From the NCBI GenBank assembly GCA_016709845.1, contig JADJMA010000004.1:181424-245423 (forward strand): a DNA stretch of 64,000 nucleotides, read 5' to 3'. The DNA is from Flammeovirgaceae bacterium (GTDB lineage: Bacteria; Bacteroidota; Bacteroidia; Cytophagales; Cyclobacteriaceae). Shown one piece after another: positions 44,266 through 55,400 of this stretch (position 1 is its first letter; each line of letters starts with the position of its first letter). A model generated the notes under the pieces. That model was given only the letters and a program-made list of their open reading frames with translations. It was not told where the DNA came from and did no database searches. The translations under genes were made by a program, and so were the position numbers.

Positions 44266-44299
44266 TAAATGTAATAGAAACTTGCAGAGTTGACAACTC
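44266..44299 (-). promoter_or_regulatory. Candidate promoter and operator of the padR-permease operon
   Basis: On the minus strand a -7-like TACATTTA (44273-44266; Bacteroidota consensus TAnnTTTG) is preceded by a -33-like GTTG (44297-44294) at about 20 bases. The -33 lies inside a perfect 6-1-6 palindrome GAGTTG-A-CAACTC at 44287-44299, a plausible site for autorepression by PadR. Both are sequence-pattern calls only. Confidence 0.4.
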
Positions 44300-44479
44300 C
44301 TTATCTTTCATTTTTAATGATAGCTGCTGGTCGCTTGATGCTAGATAAAATATGCTTACTTATATGTTGAGGCTAGTCTTTTTAAAACAAATAATAACGG
44401 ATCAAAATTTGTTAGTTTTGTTAAGAAGGATTTATAGAGAGAGCAATGCAAGAAAAAAGCCTATAATTTAGAAAGCTTC

Positions 44480-45720
44480 ATGAGAATAAGTAGAGCACTA
44501 ATATTATTAAGTTTTATTCTACTTTGGAAAGATCTTAACGCTCAAGATGTTTTCAAAGAGGAGATCGAATCTATCAGGGCTAATACCATATCATTCGATA
44601 AAAAAATTGAAGAAATCTCAATCTCAGATTTTAAGAGATTAAATTTTTCTAATGACATAAAAGTTTTTGGACTGGGCGAGGCAAATCATGGTACGAGGGA
44701 GTTTCAGGTATTAAAATTGAAACTTGCTGAATATCTCATTCAAGAAAAGGCTTAATGCTATAATGATTGAATTCCCGTATTCTCAAGGATTGTTGATTGA
44801 CGGCACGTTAAGGGTAACAACAGTGACGGGTTGACGATATTGACTAATCAAAAACAGCGAGTATAAGAATACTGACTTCATTAATTTAATTGAATCAATT
44901 AAGCGATTAAATGAAAGTAGAAGCCAGAATGACAAATCAGTTTTCTCGGTGGAGATATTTTTGGCAAGCCAACCGCAATAAGATTGCTCAAGGACTATTT
45001 CAACAAGGTTGATTCATCACAGCTTATGATTTTTACCCTTATAAAGATCAGGAAGCCAAAATATATTTAAGTGCATTTGAGCAAGACAAAAAAGAATTTA
45101 CTGCATTGTCAAAGAAGACTTCTCGAATACTTAAAAAGCATAGAATTGAATATATCCAAAAGACTTCGGTGGGAGATTACAATCAAGCCGTAAGGCTTGC
45201 CGAATCTTTAGGCTTAAAATGGAAGGGTAATGTTCGGGCTAAATCCTTTGCCCATAATGTAATGCGGACGCTATCTGAAAGCCCCAACAATAAAGTTTTG
45301 GTAATTTCTCATAACCTTCATATTGGGATGTTAAACAAGGATGTGGGGAGATTTTTAAGGAAAAAATTAAACGATAAGTATTTGTCAATTGGGACTGATT
45401 TTGAGGAAGGAACATTTTCGCTATGGAACCTTAAAGATGCTAACAATCGATTTGTTGATACGCTTTATACTCCAAAATTCAAAAATGGTTTTGCTGATAA
45501 GTTTTCTGATATTGAAGGAGCCTTCTATTACATCTCCCTAACTCAACTACGTAAAGTATATCCTGCGATAGCAACTACGGATAACTACATTGCCAGTATT
45601 GGAATGGGGTTCAATAAAGATCTTGTTGCTGCAGACTTTAGGAAAAAAGTTAATCTAACAAAAGACTTTGACTCTATGTTCATATTTAAAATAATACACC
45701 CAATTAAAAGATGGGAATAA
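44480..45720 (+). pseudogene. Erythromycin esterase-like protein, interrupted in the middle
   Basis: N-terminal part (44480-44755) has signal peptide and the EreA/EreC-type motif GLGEANHGTREF (Glu and His of the active site). C-terminal part (from about 45100) has ISHNLHIGM, matching the family's second His pair. Between 44755 and 45100 several frameshifts break the frame but homologous stretches are recognisable (IEFPYSQGLLIDG, FYPYKDQEAKIYLSAFEQ). Full span 1241 bases equals the usual 400-residue length, so nothing large is missing. Gene and surroundings look more AT-rich than neighbours, possibly acquired. Confidence 0.75.
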
Positions 45721-45760
45721 AAAATTATATAGAACCTGTCTTTACCCTTAAGCTTTCCTT

Positions 45761-48596
45761 TCAAAAATCAGCTGTGTAACTTCCTTTGGCTTTCTTAATC
45801 ATCTCTTCGGGCGTGCCGGCAAACAGAAGGTTACCGCCTTTTTTTTCTCCGCCTTCGGGTCCGAGATCAATAATCCAGTCGGCACATTTAATTACTTCAA
45901 GGTTGTGCTCGATAATAATTACGGTGTGCCCAATATCCACTAATGCATTAATGGCTTTTAGCAATTTAGAAATGTCGTGAAAGTGCAAGCCCGTGGTGGG
46001 CTCATCAAAAATGAATAGAATGTTGCCCGTAGTGTCCAAATTATTTTTTCCTAAAAAGAAGCAAGCTTAACGCGTTGCGCTTCGCCCCCAGAAAGTGAGT
46101 TTGAAGACTGGCCTAATTTCACATAGCCTAATCCCACTTCATAAAGCGGAAGAATTTTTTCGTAAACAGGTTTCTTGTCTTTAAAAAATTCTAATCCCTG
46201 CTCCACCGTCATGTTTAGCACATCGAAGATATTTGCTCCCTTGTGCTCTACTTCTAACACTTCTTGTTTAAACCGTTTCCCCTCGCAGCTTTCACACTTT
46301 AAAAAGATGTCGGCCATAAACTGCATCTCACTTTTATTTCTCCTTCACCTGGCAGGTTTCGCATCGGCCACCTTCCACATTAAAAGAAAAATGGGAAGGT
46401 TTATAACCCCGTTGCTTACTGAGTGGCTGATCGGCATAAAGATTTCGAATGGCGTCATACGCTTTTACATAACTGATCGGGTTAGAACGTGATGATTTTC
46501 CAATAGGGTTCTGATCGACAAATTCTATCTGCGAAATTTTTGTGCTGTCGCCTTCCAGCCGATCGTACCGACCCGGTGTTTCAGATACGGATCCATTTAT
46601 CCGCCCCAGTGCAGGGTACAAGAGTTTTTTAACTAATGTCGATTTTCCCGAACCGCTAACTCCCGTAACAACGGTAAGCACACCTAAGGGAAACTTGACT
46701 GTAAGATTTTTTAAATTATTCTCACGCGCACCAATAACGGAAATTGAATCCTTCCACTTTCTTCTAACCGTTGGAACAGGAATCTTTTCTACTCCAGTGA
46801 GGTAATCAACGGTGTGCGATTTTACTTTGCCATTCAATTCCTTCTGTGTTCCCTGAAAAATTAACTCGCCTCCATGCGAACCCGCATCAGGGCCGATATC
46901 AATAATCTGATCAGCAGCCCGCATGATCTCTTCTTCATGCTCCACAACGATTACGGTGTTACCCATATCGCGCAGAGATTTTAAAACCTCCACCATTCGT
47001 GCGGTGTCGCGCGGATGCAAACCAATGCTGGGCTCATCCATGATATACATAGAACCCACTAACGCGCTTCCTAATGAAGTAGCCAGTTTAATGCGTTGAA
47101 ACTCGCCTCCCGATAAGGTAGATGTTACGCGGTTCAGGTTTAGATACCCAAGCCCCACTTTAACCATGTACTCCAACCGCGACCGGATTTCTGTTAAAAT
47201 GCGATCAGACACTTTTTTCTCGTAAGCCGGAAGTTTAAGGTCTTCAAAAAATTGCAATGTTTCCTCAATGGGCATCAACACAAGATCAGTAATTGATGTG
47301 TCCGAAATTTTTACATACGCTGCATCTTTGCGAAGTTTTGTTCCGCGACAATCTGGGCACGTGGTTCTTCCGCGGTAGCGCGAAAGCATAACGCGATATT
47401 GTATTTTATAAGTTTTGGATTCCAGGTATTTGAAGAAAGCATGAAGGCCTTCAAAGTATTGATTGCCATTCCATAACAAATCTTTTTCTTTTTGACTTAG
47501 CTCGCCATAGGCCCGATGGATCGGAAAATCAAATTTGATTCCATTCTTAAGTAAGGGTTTGCCCCACTCGCTCATCACTTCTCCACGCCAGGGTGCGATG
47601 GCGCCTTCAAATACGGAAAGACTTTTATCCGGAACGACAAGGTCTTCATCGATACCCAAAATTTTTCCAAAGCCCTCGCAGGTTTGGCATGCACCAAACG
47701 GGTTGTTAAAGCTGAATAGATTAATGGAGGGTTCCGTAAAGGTGATCTCGTCTAACTCAAACTTATCTGAAAACCGCACTTTCTTTTCGCCTTCAATATA
47801 GATCAGGCATTCTCCATGGCCTTCAAAGAAAGCTGTTTGCACAGAGTCCGAAAGACGAAAGGTAAGGTCTTCATCAGTGGCATTAACGGCTGCTCGGTCG
47901 ATGAGTATTTCAAATTCTGATTCAGGATTTTTTTCTTTAGTCGATTTCTTTTTCCCCTTGACTTCGGATTTGGAAGAGTCTATCAACTCTTCAATAAACT
48001 TTTACCTCACCATCCACTAATACCCGCGCGTACCCTTTACTCAAAAGCAAATTCAATTCATCCACAAATTTGCGCCCCTTCATTACCTTTAGTGCGCAGG
48101 CAATCATTATTCGGGTACCTTCTTTCTTTTTATTTATAAAGTCAACCACATCGCTAACGGTATCACGCTTTACTTCTTTCCCGCTAACGGGCGAATACGT
48201 TTTACCTATTCGGGCAAAAAGCAATTTCAGATAATCATAAATTTCTGTGGTAGTGCCTACGGTTGAGCGAGGATTGCGCGTGTTAACTTTTTGCTCTATG
48301 GCAATAGCGGGCGAAACACCTCGGATATAATCGACCTCCGGTTTTTCCATCCGTCCCAGAAACTGGCGTGCATAAGAACTTAGACTTTCCACGTACATGC
48401 GCTGGCCTTCCGCGAACAGCGTATCAAAGGCTAAGGAAGATTTTCCCGAACCGGAAAGGCCCGTAACCACAACCAATTTGTTTCGGGGAATAGCTACGCT
48501 CAGATTTTTGAGATTATTTACCCGGGCCCGCTTGATGATGATGTACTCCTTAGGATCGAGATCGTCTAAATAAGAATCGTGTGGAGTTGGGTTCAT
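45761..48596 (-). CDS. uvrA: UvrA, excinuclease ABC subunit A (several frameshifts)
   Basis: Start ATG 48596 (MNPTPHDSYL; the frame is open to 48608). Two ATP-binding cassettes: Walker A GLSGSGKSS and GVSGSGKST; signatures STLSGGEFQR and NSLSGGEAQR; zinc-finger-type CxxC motifs (CQTCEGFG, CPDCRG, CETCQ and CESCEG). Frameshifts near 47990 (lost A), 46330-46345 (two) and 46045 (T run). About 945 residues after correction, the normal UvrA length. Binds damaged DNA in nucleotide excision repair with UvrB. No uvrB or uvrC here. Confidence 0.95.
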
Positions 48597-48682
48597 GCGA
48601 AACCGCAAAAGTAAAAAATCAATCCCCCTTGTCCTATAATGGATTCAAACCAAGTTGAAGTTTCAACGATTATGAGGGTAGC

Positions 48683-48717
48683 TTAATAAAAGCACCATCG
48701 TTAAACAGATGGTGCTT
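48683..48717 (-). terminator. Terminator after the acidic small protein
   Basis: AAGCACCATC / GATGGTGCTT, perfect 10-bp stem with 8-base loop, followed on the minus strand by TTTTATTAA. 21 bases past the stop codon. Confidence 0.85.
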
Positions 48718-48737
48718 CCTTTCAAACTCGTGTAATA

Positions 48738-49112
48738 TCAATTATCAAAATCGGGATCGTAGCTTCCTTCTTTGCCTGAGCCGGCTCCATCAAAGTCATC
48801 GTCACCACTGCTGCTTTCGAAGTCATCATCGCCAGTTGAAGGACGAAGATCATCATCATCGCCCTCAAATTCCTGTTTTTCGCTTGATTCCACATCATAG
48901 CCGCCATCGCTATTCTTGGTTGCCGGCACCTTTACCAGATAAACAGAATCATCGGTTTCAAGTGGAAAAACGAAAATTGGCTCCCGTTTCGCATTTGTAA
49001 TGCGGGTGATGCTGGATTCATACCCATTTGGATACTGATCTTTTAATAAGTCCCGGAGATCTTCAGACAGATTTTCCAGGCTTTTGATTATACGTTTTTT
49101 TGTTACTGCCAT
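48738..49112 (-). CDS. Small acidic protein of unknown function
   Basis: 124 residues, intact. N-terminal 50 residues are basic with a helix-rich part (KKRIIKSLENLSEDLRDLLKD); the middle has VFPLETDDSVYLVKVPA; the tail is strongly acidic and of low complexity (GDDDDLRPSTGDDDFES, SGDDDFDGAG). Conserved in related Cytophagales as I recall it, sometimes misnamed DNA primase; no function can be assigned. Divergent from the sigma gene. Confidence 0.7.
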   Translation of the reverse strand: MAVTKKRIIKSLENLSEDLRDLLKDQYPNGYESSITRITNAKREPIFVFPLETDDSVYLVKVPATKNSDGGYDVESSEKQEFEGDDDDLRPSTGDDDFESSSGDDDFDGAGSGKEGSYDPDFDN

Positions 49113-49280
49113 TGTGGTTAAAAATCGGGCTCAAATAGCATAAGAAATTGTTTAGATGGCAACTTTTTTTCAATTTTTTTTGAGATTTCATTCTTTTATC
49201 TCTATTTTTCATTTCACAAACAATTCATTTAACCCACATACTATCGAGCGAGACATCTACGTTACCTAAACGCAAGTAAG

Positions 49281-49932
49281 ATGATTGACAGAAGATTCAG
49301 TGACAGCCAGTTGGTTGCGCTCTATCAAACCGGTAACGAAGAGGCGTTCGAGATGCTACTTCATAGACACAAATCCCGTATTTATACGGCCATTTATGAT
49401 TGTTAAAGATCGCTATCAGGCGGAGGATCTGTTACAGGATACCTTTATCAAGGCGATTAATACAATTAAAAGTGGCCGGTATAATGAAGAGGGCAAATTT
49501 CTTCCCTGGATTTGTCGGGTTGCTCATAATTTGGCCATCGATCACTTTAGAAGAAGCAAACGCTATCCGGAGGTGGTTTTGGAGGATGGTAGCCGGGTAT
49601 TCGACTCTCTTCAGTTTTCGGAAGACTCGTTTGAAACCAAGCAGCTCCTTCGCGATACTAAATCGAGATTGCGCGACATTGTAAAAGAACTGCCCGATGA
49701 GCAAAAACAAGTTCTGATTATGCGACATTATCTGGAAATGAGTTTTCAGGAAATTGCCGAGCGCACCGATGTAAGCATTAACACTGCGTTGGGCCGCATG
49801 CGTTATGCACTTATCAACCTAAGAAAGAAAATGATTAAAAACAATATTGCCTATGATAAAGACCTTTACCCAAAACGATCTGATCAGGTTTCTATACCAC
49901 GAGACCTCGGAAGAGGAGACGAAGGAGATTAA
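49281..49932 (+). CDS. ECF-type RNA polymerase sigma factor (one frameshift)
   Basis: ATG 49281 opens the correct frame (MIDRRFSDSQLVALYQTGNEE); a frameshift near 49395 (IYTAIY to IVKDRYQAEDL) joins it to the rest. Region 2: YQAEDLLQDTFIKAI; region 4: EMSFQEIAERTDVSINTALGRMRYAL. The true C-terminal end is unclear because its last 80 bases overlap the next gene in another frame. About 205-217 residues. ECF sigma factors direct RNA polymerase to stress or envelope regulons. Confidence 0.85.
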
Positions 49933-50083
49933 CAAAGCGCTCCTTTGCGAAAGCGAACTGCAAAAGCAGTACAAGGAACTGAGTACCATGAGAAAGGAAT
50001 TAGACGCCCTGCGTCTGGAGCCATCGGCCACTTCGGTTCAAAACATCCTTAACTATGCGCGTGGATTACAGGAACACCAGTAA
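49853..50083 (+). CDS. Small helical protein downstream of the sigma factor
   Basis: 76 residues from ATG 49853 (MIKTFTQNDLIRFLYHETSE; a TTG at 49847 is possible). Highly charged, predicted helical, no membrane segment. Small proteins beginning like this follow ECF sigma genes in related bacteria and might be a regulator of it, but a sigma-binding role is inference. Terminated at 50104-50136. Confidence 0.6.
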   Translation: MIKTFTQNDLIRFLYHETSEEETKEINKALLCESELQKQYKELSTMRKELDALRLEPSATSVQNILNYARGLQEHQ

Positions 50084-50103
50084 TCCATAATTTCAAAATA
50101 ACA

Positions 50104-50136
50104 AAAGGTCTTCCCCGGTGGAAGACCTTTCTTTTT
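50104..50136 (+). terminator. Terminator after the sigma/small-protein operon
   Basis: AAAGGTCTTCC / GGAAGACCTTT, perfect 11-bp stem, loop CCGGT, followed by CTTTTT. Confidence 0.95.
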
Positions 50137-50211
50137 ACATTCCATCCATAGTTACCGACAATTCAGCTGGAAAAATATCAACAGGCTGGCGATGAAGACT
50201 ACTTTTGATTT

Positions 50212-50874
50212 ATGACAATCGAAAAAGTTTTATCCATCGCACTAATCTTACACATTGCCGCAGGTACTATTGCCCTGATAAGCGGGTTAGTAGCCATGCT
50301 TGCCACTAAGGGAAATAGAATACATAGGCTTGCCGGCAAGGTTTACTTTGGTGGGATGACAACCATATTTGTTACAGCTCTGGTTATGGCAATTGGTCGC
50401 CAACTGGACTTTCTGTTAATGGTTGCCTTCTTCAGTTATTATATGACCGTGCGCGGTTATCGAATCTTATCCCTTAAAAAATTAAACCAAGGTCAACGCT
50501 TTGCCTATCTTGACTGGATCATCGCAGGTGTTGCCAGTGTTTTCATCTTAGGTTTATTAGCTTGGGGCAGCTGGTCATTCCTACATGGAAATAACATGGG
50601 TTTGGTAGCGTTTACATTCGGTCTTATTGGGTTCTTCTTTCTTGTCAGTGATGTGAAGGCGCTTTTCAACCCACCAAAAGAAAAAATGCATTGGTGGTAT
50701 GGGCATATCAGCAGCATGGGCGGAAGTTATATCTCAGCTGTAACAGCCTTTGTGGTAGTTAACATTCAATTAACCCATTACCAATGGATCCTCTGGGTGT
50801 TGCCGGCCTTGATAGGTGGGGCCCTTATCAGTCAAACCATAAGAAAGTATAAATTGAAATTTAGTACTCCTTAA
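50212..50874 (+). CDS. DUF2306-like multi-pass membrane protein
   Basis: 220 residues, intact, with about six to seven membrane helices. HRLAGKVYFGGM in the first third and MHWWYGHISSMGG later contain conserved His residues as in DUF2306 proteins, which may bind haem or metal. Function unknown. Convergent with the next gene, separated by 7 bases. Confidence 0.65.
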   Translation: MTIEKVLSIALILHIAAGTIALISGLVAMLATKGNRIHRLAGKVYFGGMTTIFVTALVMAIGRQLDFLLMVAFFSYYMTVRGYRILSLKKLNQGQRFAYLDWIIAGVASVFILGLLAWGSWSFLHGNNMGLVAFTFGLIGFFFLVSDVKALFNPPKEKMHWWYGHISSMGGSYISAVTAFVVVNIQLTHYQWILWVLPALIGGALISQTIRKYKLKFSTP

Positions 50875-50881
50875 AAAGGAA

Positions 50882-52300
50882 TCACCAACTGCTGCTGGCA
50901 CCCCCGCCTCCTGAATCCCCACCTCCAAAACTACCGCCTGAATCACTGGATGATGACGATGAATCGGATGATGTAGAAACCATAGGAATCGTTACTGTGG
51001 TGCGCTCGCGATTGTTGCAGTATTTACACACCTTAATTGTTTCTTCTTCACCGGTTGACGAGGTGGTGGCGTGTGTAAGTGTGGTGGTGCTTTCTGTATA
51101 AAAAGCATAGGTTTTACATTTTGGGCAAACAGCATATTTGGTTTTTTCATTCACATACTGCTCAACCGAAACAGAATTGCATGAGGAGCAAATCCAAACA
51201 TCATAATCTACGGACAGGAGATTTTCTTCAAACTGGTGTTCTTTAGGGAGATGTTCGTCTTCGGTAGCTTCACTCAAGCGCTTCATCTTATTACCACATT
51301 GCCGGCAATCGCGCGGATGTTCGCGCACAGCTTGCATCCTCTTTTTGTAAGGGTGAACTAAAAAGGCAAACGGAATTGGAAAAAGAATTGCCCAGCCCAT
51401 CCAACTACTGTTTTCAGTATAGAAAACATAGACGGTATGATACATTCCTTTCTTCAGCCAAACATTAGCCCTCGTTATAACCCGATAGTACTTATGTAAT
51501 CCCAGCAAAGCAAAATATCCATAAAAACCAAGAAGGTTTAAAATCCATTGGTTGTTGAGCACAAGATAGGCAGCCAATAAAATTGGGAGTAAAAAAAAGA
51601 ACAACCACCACTGACCTTTCGAAACTTTTGAGTTGGGTCTGTTCTGAGGTATTTGTATTGAGTTGGAGAATCCTGTTTTGCGTCTTGCAAAAAAAATGAA
51701 AGGTCCTAAAATAATCCAGCAAAGAATAAAGAAGGGTGTAAGGAAAGGCTTGTCCAAATAGTTTGATGTCGCAACGGGCTCTGCAATTTCTTCTGCAGAA
51801 GCTGGATTGGTAAGTATTTTAATTACCTCATCAATACCCGCGAGCATCCCCGCGTCAACATTCCCTTCTTTAAAAGAAGGTACCATTTTTTGAATTTGTA
51901 TTCGTTTACAAATTGCGTCCGGTAAAATGCCTTCTAATCCAAAGCCTGTATGGAAACGGATTGTCTTTTGATCTGCAACAAACAAAATCAACAGACCATT
52001 GTCTTTTGTTGCCTGGCCTATTCCCCACTTAACAAAGAGTGACTGAGCAAAGTCCTCCGCGGTATTTTCTCCTATAGAATGAAGAAGAACAACGGCAACC
52101 TGCGCGGTAGTTTGTTGTTCAAGAGAGGTAAGACGTTGATCAATTTGTGATACAGTTGTGGCATTGATCAGATTATCTGGATTACTGACATAACTATTGT
52201 TGATCCGCTTGGTATTGGGCACCGAATCGACCGTATAGGATTGTGGCAATCCTTCTATAAAGATTGAAAGGAGAAAGATCAGTAAAGCAGTTTTCCTCAT
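50882..52300 (-). CDS. TPM-domain membrane protein with zinc-ribbon-like CxxC motifs
   Basis: About 472 residues from ATG 52300 (MRKTALLIFLLSIFIEG signal peptide; the frame opens at 52336). TPM domain: NTAEDFAQSLFVKWGIGQ, DNGLLILFVADQ, IRFHTGFGLEGILPDA. Membrane segments follow, then four CxxC pairs (CRQCG, CSSCN, CPKCK, CKYCN) of zinc-ribbon type, then a Ser/Gly-rich tail ending GASSSW. TPM domains are known from YgcG and photosystem II repair; the role here is unknown. Confidence 0.8.
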   Translation of the reverse strand: MRKTALLIFLLSIFIEGLPQSYTVDSVPNTKRINNSYVSNPDNLINATTVSQIDQRLTSLEQQTTAQVAVVLLHSIGENTAEDFAQSLFVKWGIGQATKDNGLLILFVADQKTIRFHTGFGLEGILPDAICKRIQIQKMVPSFKEGNVDAGMLAGIDEVIKILTNPASAEEIAEPVATSNYLDKPFLTPFFILCWIILGPFIFFARRKTGFSNSIQIPQNRPNSKVSKGQWWLFFFLLPILLAAYLVLNNQWILNLLGFYGYFALLGLHKYYRVITRANVWLKKGMYHTVYVFYTENSSWMGWAILFPIPFAFLVHPYKKRMQAVREHPRDCRQCGNKMKRLSEATEDEHLPKEHQFEENLLSVDYDVWICSSCNSVSVEQYVNEKTKYAVCPKCKTYAFYTESTTTLTHATTSSTGEEETIKVCKYCNNRERTTVTIPMVSTSSDSSSSSSDSGGSFGGGDSGGGGASSSW

Positions 52301-52459
52301 AGCTATCTTACGCTTAAGAAAATTATCAATTATCAACCGTTTTCGCTACTAACTGTTAGTTTGTTTTGAAGTTTTTTTCAAAGATTCTCCCCTCGTTTAT
52401 ACCTAATCGATTTGGAATCAAGGTATCTTGTAAGTTCACTTTTTTTGGTTTTATCTGAA

Positions 52460-55400
52460 ATGAATAATCAAAACATACAGCAACAAGGATTGTATCATCC
52501 TTCCTTTGAAAAAGACTCTTGTGGTGTTGGATTTATCGCCAACATAAAAGGGGGGAAATCGCATCAGATTGTAAGCGATGCCCTCACGATGCTCGAACGA
52601 ATGGAACATCGTGGTGCTTGTGGCTGCGAACCCAATACAGGCGATGGTGCCGGGATATTAATACAAGTCCCCCACGAGTTTTTTAGCAGCGAATGCACAA
52701 AGCTTGGATTTAAATTACCCGCTTACGGAAGTTATGGGGTAGGTCTTGTATTTTTTCCGCGCGATGCAAAAGTGCGCGAAGAATGTCGTACGGTATTAAA
52801 CCGACAGATCAAGAAAATGAAAATGACGTTGATCGGTTATCGTTCCTTGCCAACAAACAATGCCGACCTGGGCGAGACAGCCTTGAAAGCAGAGCCTGTG
52901 ATGGAACAGATATTTATTAAACGACCCGATTCTATTTCCAATCCGGATGATTTCGAACGCAAACTTTTCATTTTAAGAAAATATACCACGCACATTATTA
53001 CCGACTCGGTAAAGGGTGTCGATAATCAGTTCTATTTCTCTTCGCTTTCGTACAAGACTATTGCCTACAAGGGCATGGTAACTTCCGGTCAGTTACGACC
53101 CTACTTTGCCGATCTTGAGCATGAAGATGTAGTTTCTGCGCTGGCCGTTATTCACTCGCGATTCTCTACCAATACTTTCCCTTCGTGGCGATTGGCACAA
53201 CCCTTCCGCTACATTGCCCATAACGGAGAAATCAACACGGTACGAGGAAACATCAATTGGCTTAAATCCAAAGAAGCATTCTTCACTTCAAAACATTTTA
53301 GTCAGGAAGAGTTGAATATGATTCTGCCGATTTGTAATCCCTTGCAGTCTGACTCTTCTAATCTTGATAACACCATTGAGTTATTAGTGCATGCCGGCCG
53401 GTCGCTACCGCATGTTATGATGATGTTGATTCCAGAAGCCTGGGATGGTAACGAAGGGATGACTATTGAGAAGAAAGATTTTTATGAATACCATGCCAAT
53501 CTAATGGAACCCTGGGATGGACCCGCCTCCATCACCTTTACAGATGGAAAAATAGTCGGTGCCACCTTGGATCGTAATGGCCTCCGTCCTTCGCGGTATG
53601 TTGTTACCGATGACGATATGGTTATTATGGCTTCCGAAGTTGGCGTGCTGGATGTTGATTCCGCCAAGGTAATTACCAAAGGTCGCCTGCAACCCGGTAA
53701 AATGTTTGTGGTTGATCTGGAGCAAGGCCGTATCATCAGCGATGATGAATTGAAAGAAGATATTTGTACTCGTCAGCCTTACGGACAATGGTTAAAAGAT
53801 AATAAGGTAAGACTTCAGGATCTTCCGGAGCCGGGCGGCAGTTTTCATAAGTACGATCCGATTACTTTTTTAAAGCGACAGATTTCTTTTGGCTATACAT
53901 CCGAAGATTTGCGTGTAATCCTCACCCAAATGTGTGATACGGGAAAGGAAGCATTGGGATCCATGGGTAACGATACACCGCTGGCTGTACTTTCCAAGGA
54001 AGCACAGCATTTATCCAGTTATTTCAAGCAGCTCTTCGCACAGGTTACCAACCCGCCCATTGATTCCATTCGTGAGCGGCTGGTTATGTCGTTGGCATCA
54101 CACGTTGGTGGTTCTTTGAATTTATTAGAGGAGTCGCCCGAGCATTGCATTACATTAGAATTACCAACACCGGTTTTACTAAATACCGAATTAGAGAAAA
54201 TCCGGTACATCGATCACCGGCACTTACAAACAAAAACTATATACACCTACTTCCGGGCCGATGGTCAACCGGGTTCGCTGGAGAAAGGCCTTGACCGGGT
54301 TTGTCAATATGCAACAGACGCAATTGAAGACGGGTTTACCATTATTATTTTATCCGATAGAAGTTTTGATAGTGGCCATGCGCAAATTCCTTCGCTATTA
54401 GCTGTTGCTGCTGTGCATCATCATTTGATTCGTAAAGGCTTGCGCGGAAAAGTTGGTTTGCTTATAGAGGCGGGTGATGTGTGGGAGACTCATCACTTCG
54501 CTACGTTGATTGGGTATGGCGCCTCCGGGGTTAATCCTTATCTCGTGTATCAGACGATACATGATATGAAGAACCGCAACGTGTTGAAAGAAAGTTTAAC
54601 CGAAGAACAAGCAATCGCCAATTATAAGAAAGCCGTTGCCGGTGAGTTGTTAAAGATTCTCAGCAAAATGGGAATCTCTACGCTGCAATCTTATCATGGC
54701 GCTCAGATTTTCGAAGCGTTGGGAATTCATCTCGAAGTGACTGATCAATATTTTTCGGGAACCGTATCGCGCATTGGCGGATTGAAATTGGATGATATTG
54801 CTCGCGAAGCATTGGCTAAGCACAAACTCGCATTTCCAAAAACATCCAACTGGCTTCCACGATTGGCTGTCGGTGGCGTGTATCAGTGGAAACAGCGCGG
54901 AGAAACGCATCTGTTTAATCCCGATACTATTCATCTTCTTCAGCACTCAACTAAGACTAATGATTATTCGGTCTTCAAAAAGTATTCGAATCTCATTAAC
55001 AATCAAAGTGAAAAGGCAATCACGCTTCGTAGTTTATTGAAATTCAAAAAAGGTAAGCCCATTCCCATTGGTGAAGTCGAGCCAGCCGAAAACATTTTAA
55101 ACGATTTGCTACAGGAGCTATGTCATTTGGTTCCATTTCGCACGAAGCCCATAGTACACTGGCTATCGCCATGAATCGCATTGGCGGAAAGAGTAACAGT
55201 GGTGAGGGTGGTGAAGATGAAATAAGGTTTACAAAAAAAAAGAAAATGGCGATTGGGAGAACTCCGCTATCAAACAAGTGGCTTCAGGTCGTTTTGGTGT
55301 AACCAGTTATTATTTAAGCAACGCAAAAGAGTTGCAAATTAAAATGGCGCAAGGTGCCAAGCCGGGCGAAGGCGGGCAATTACCAGGCCATAAAGTAGAT

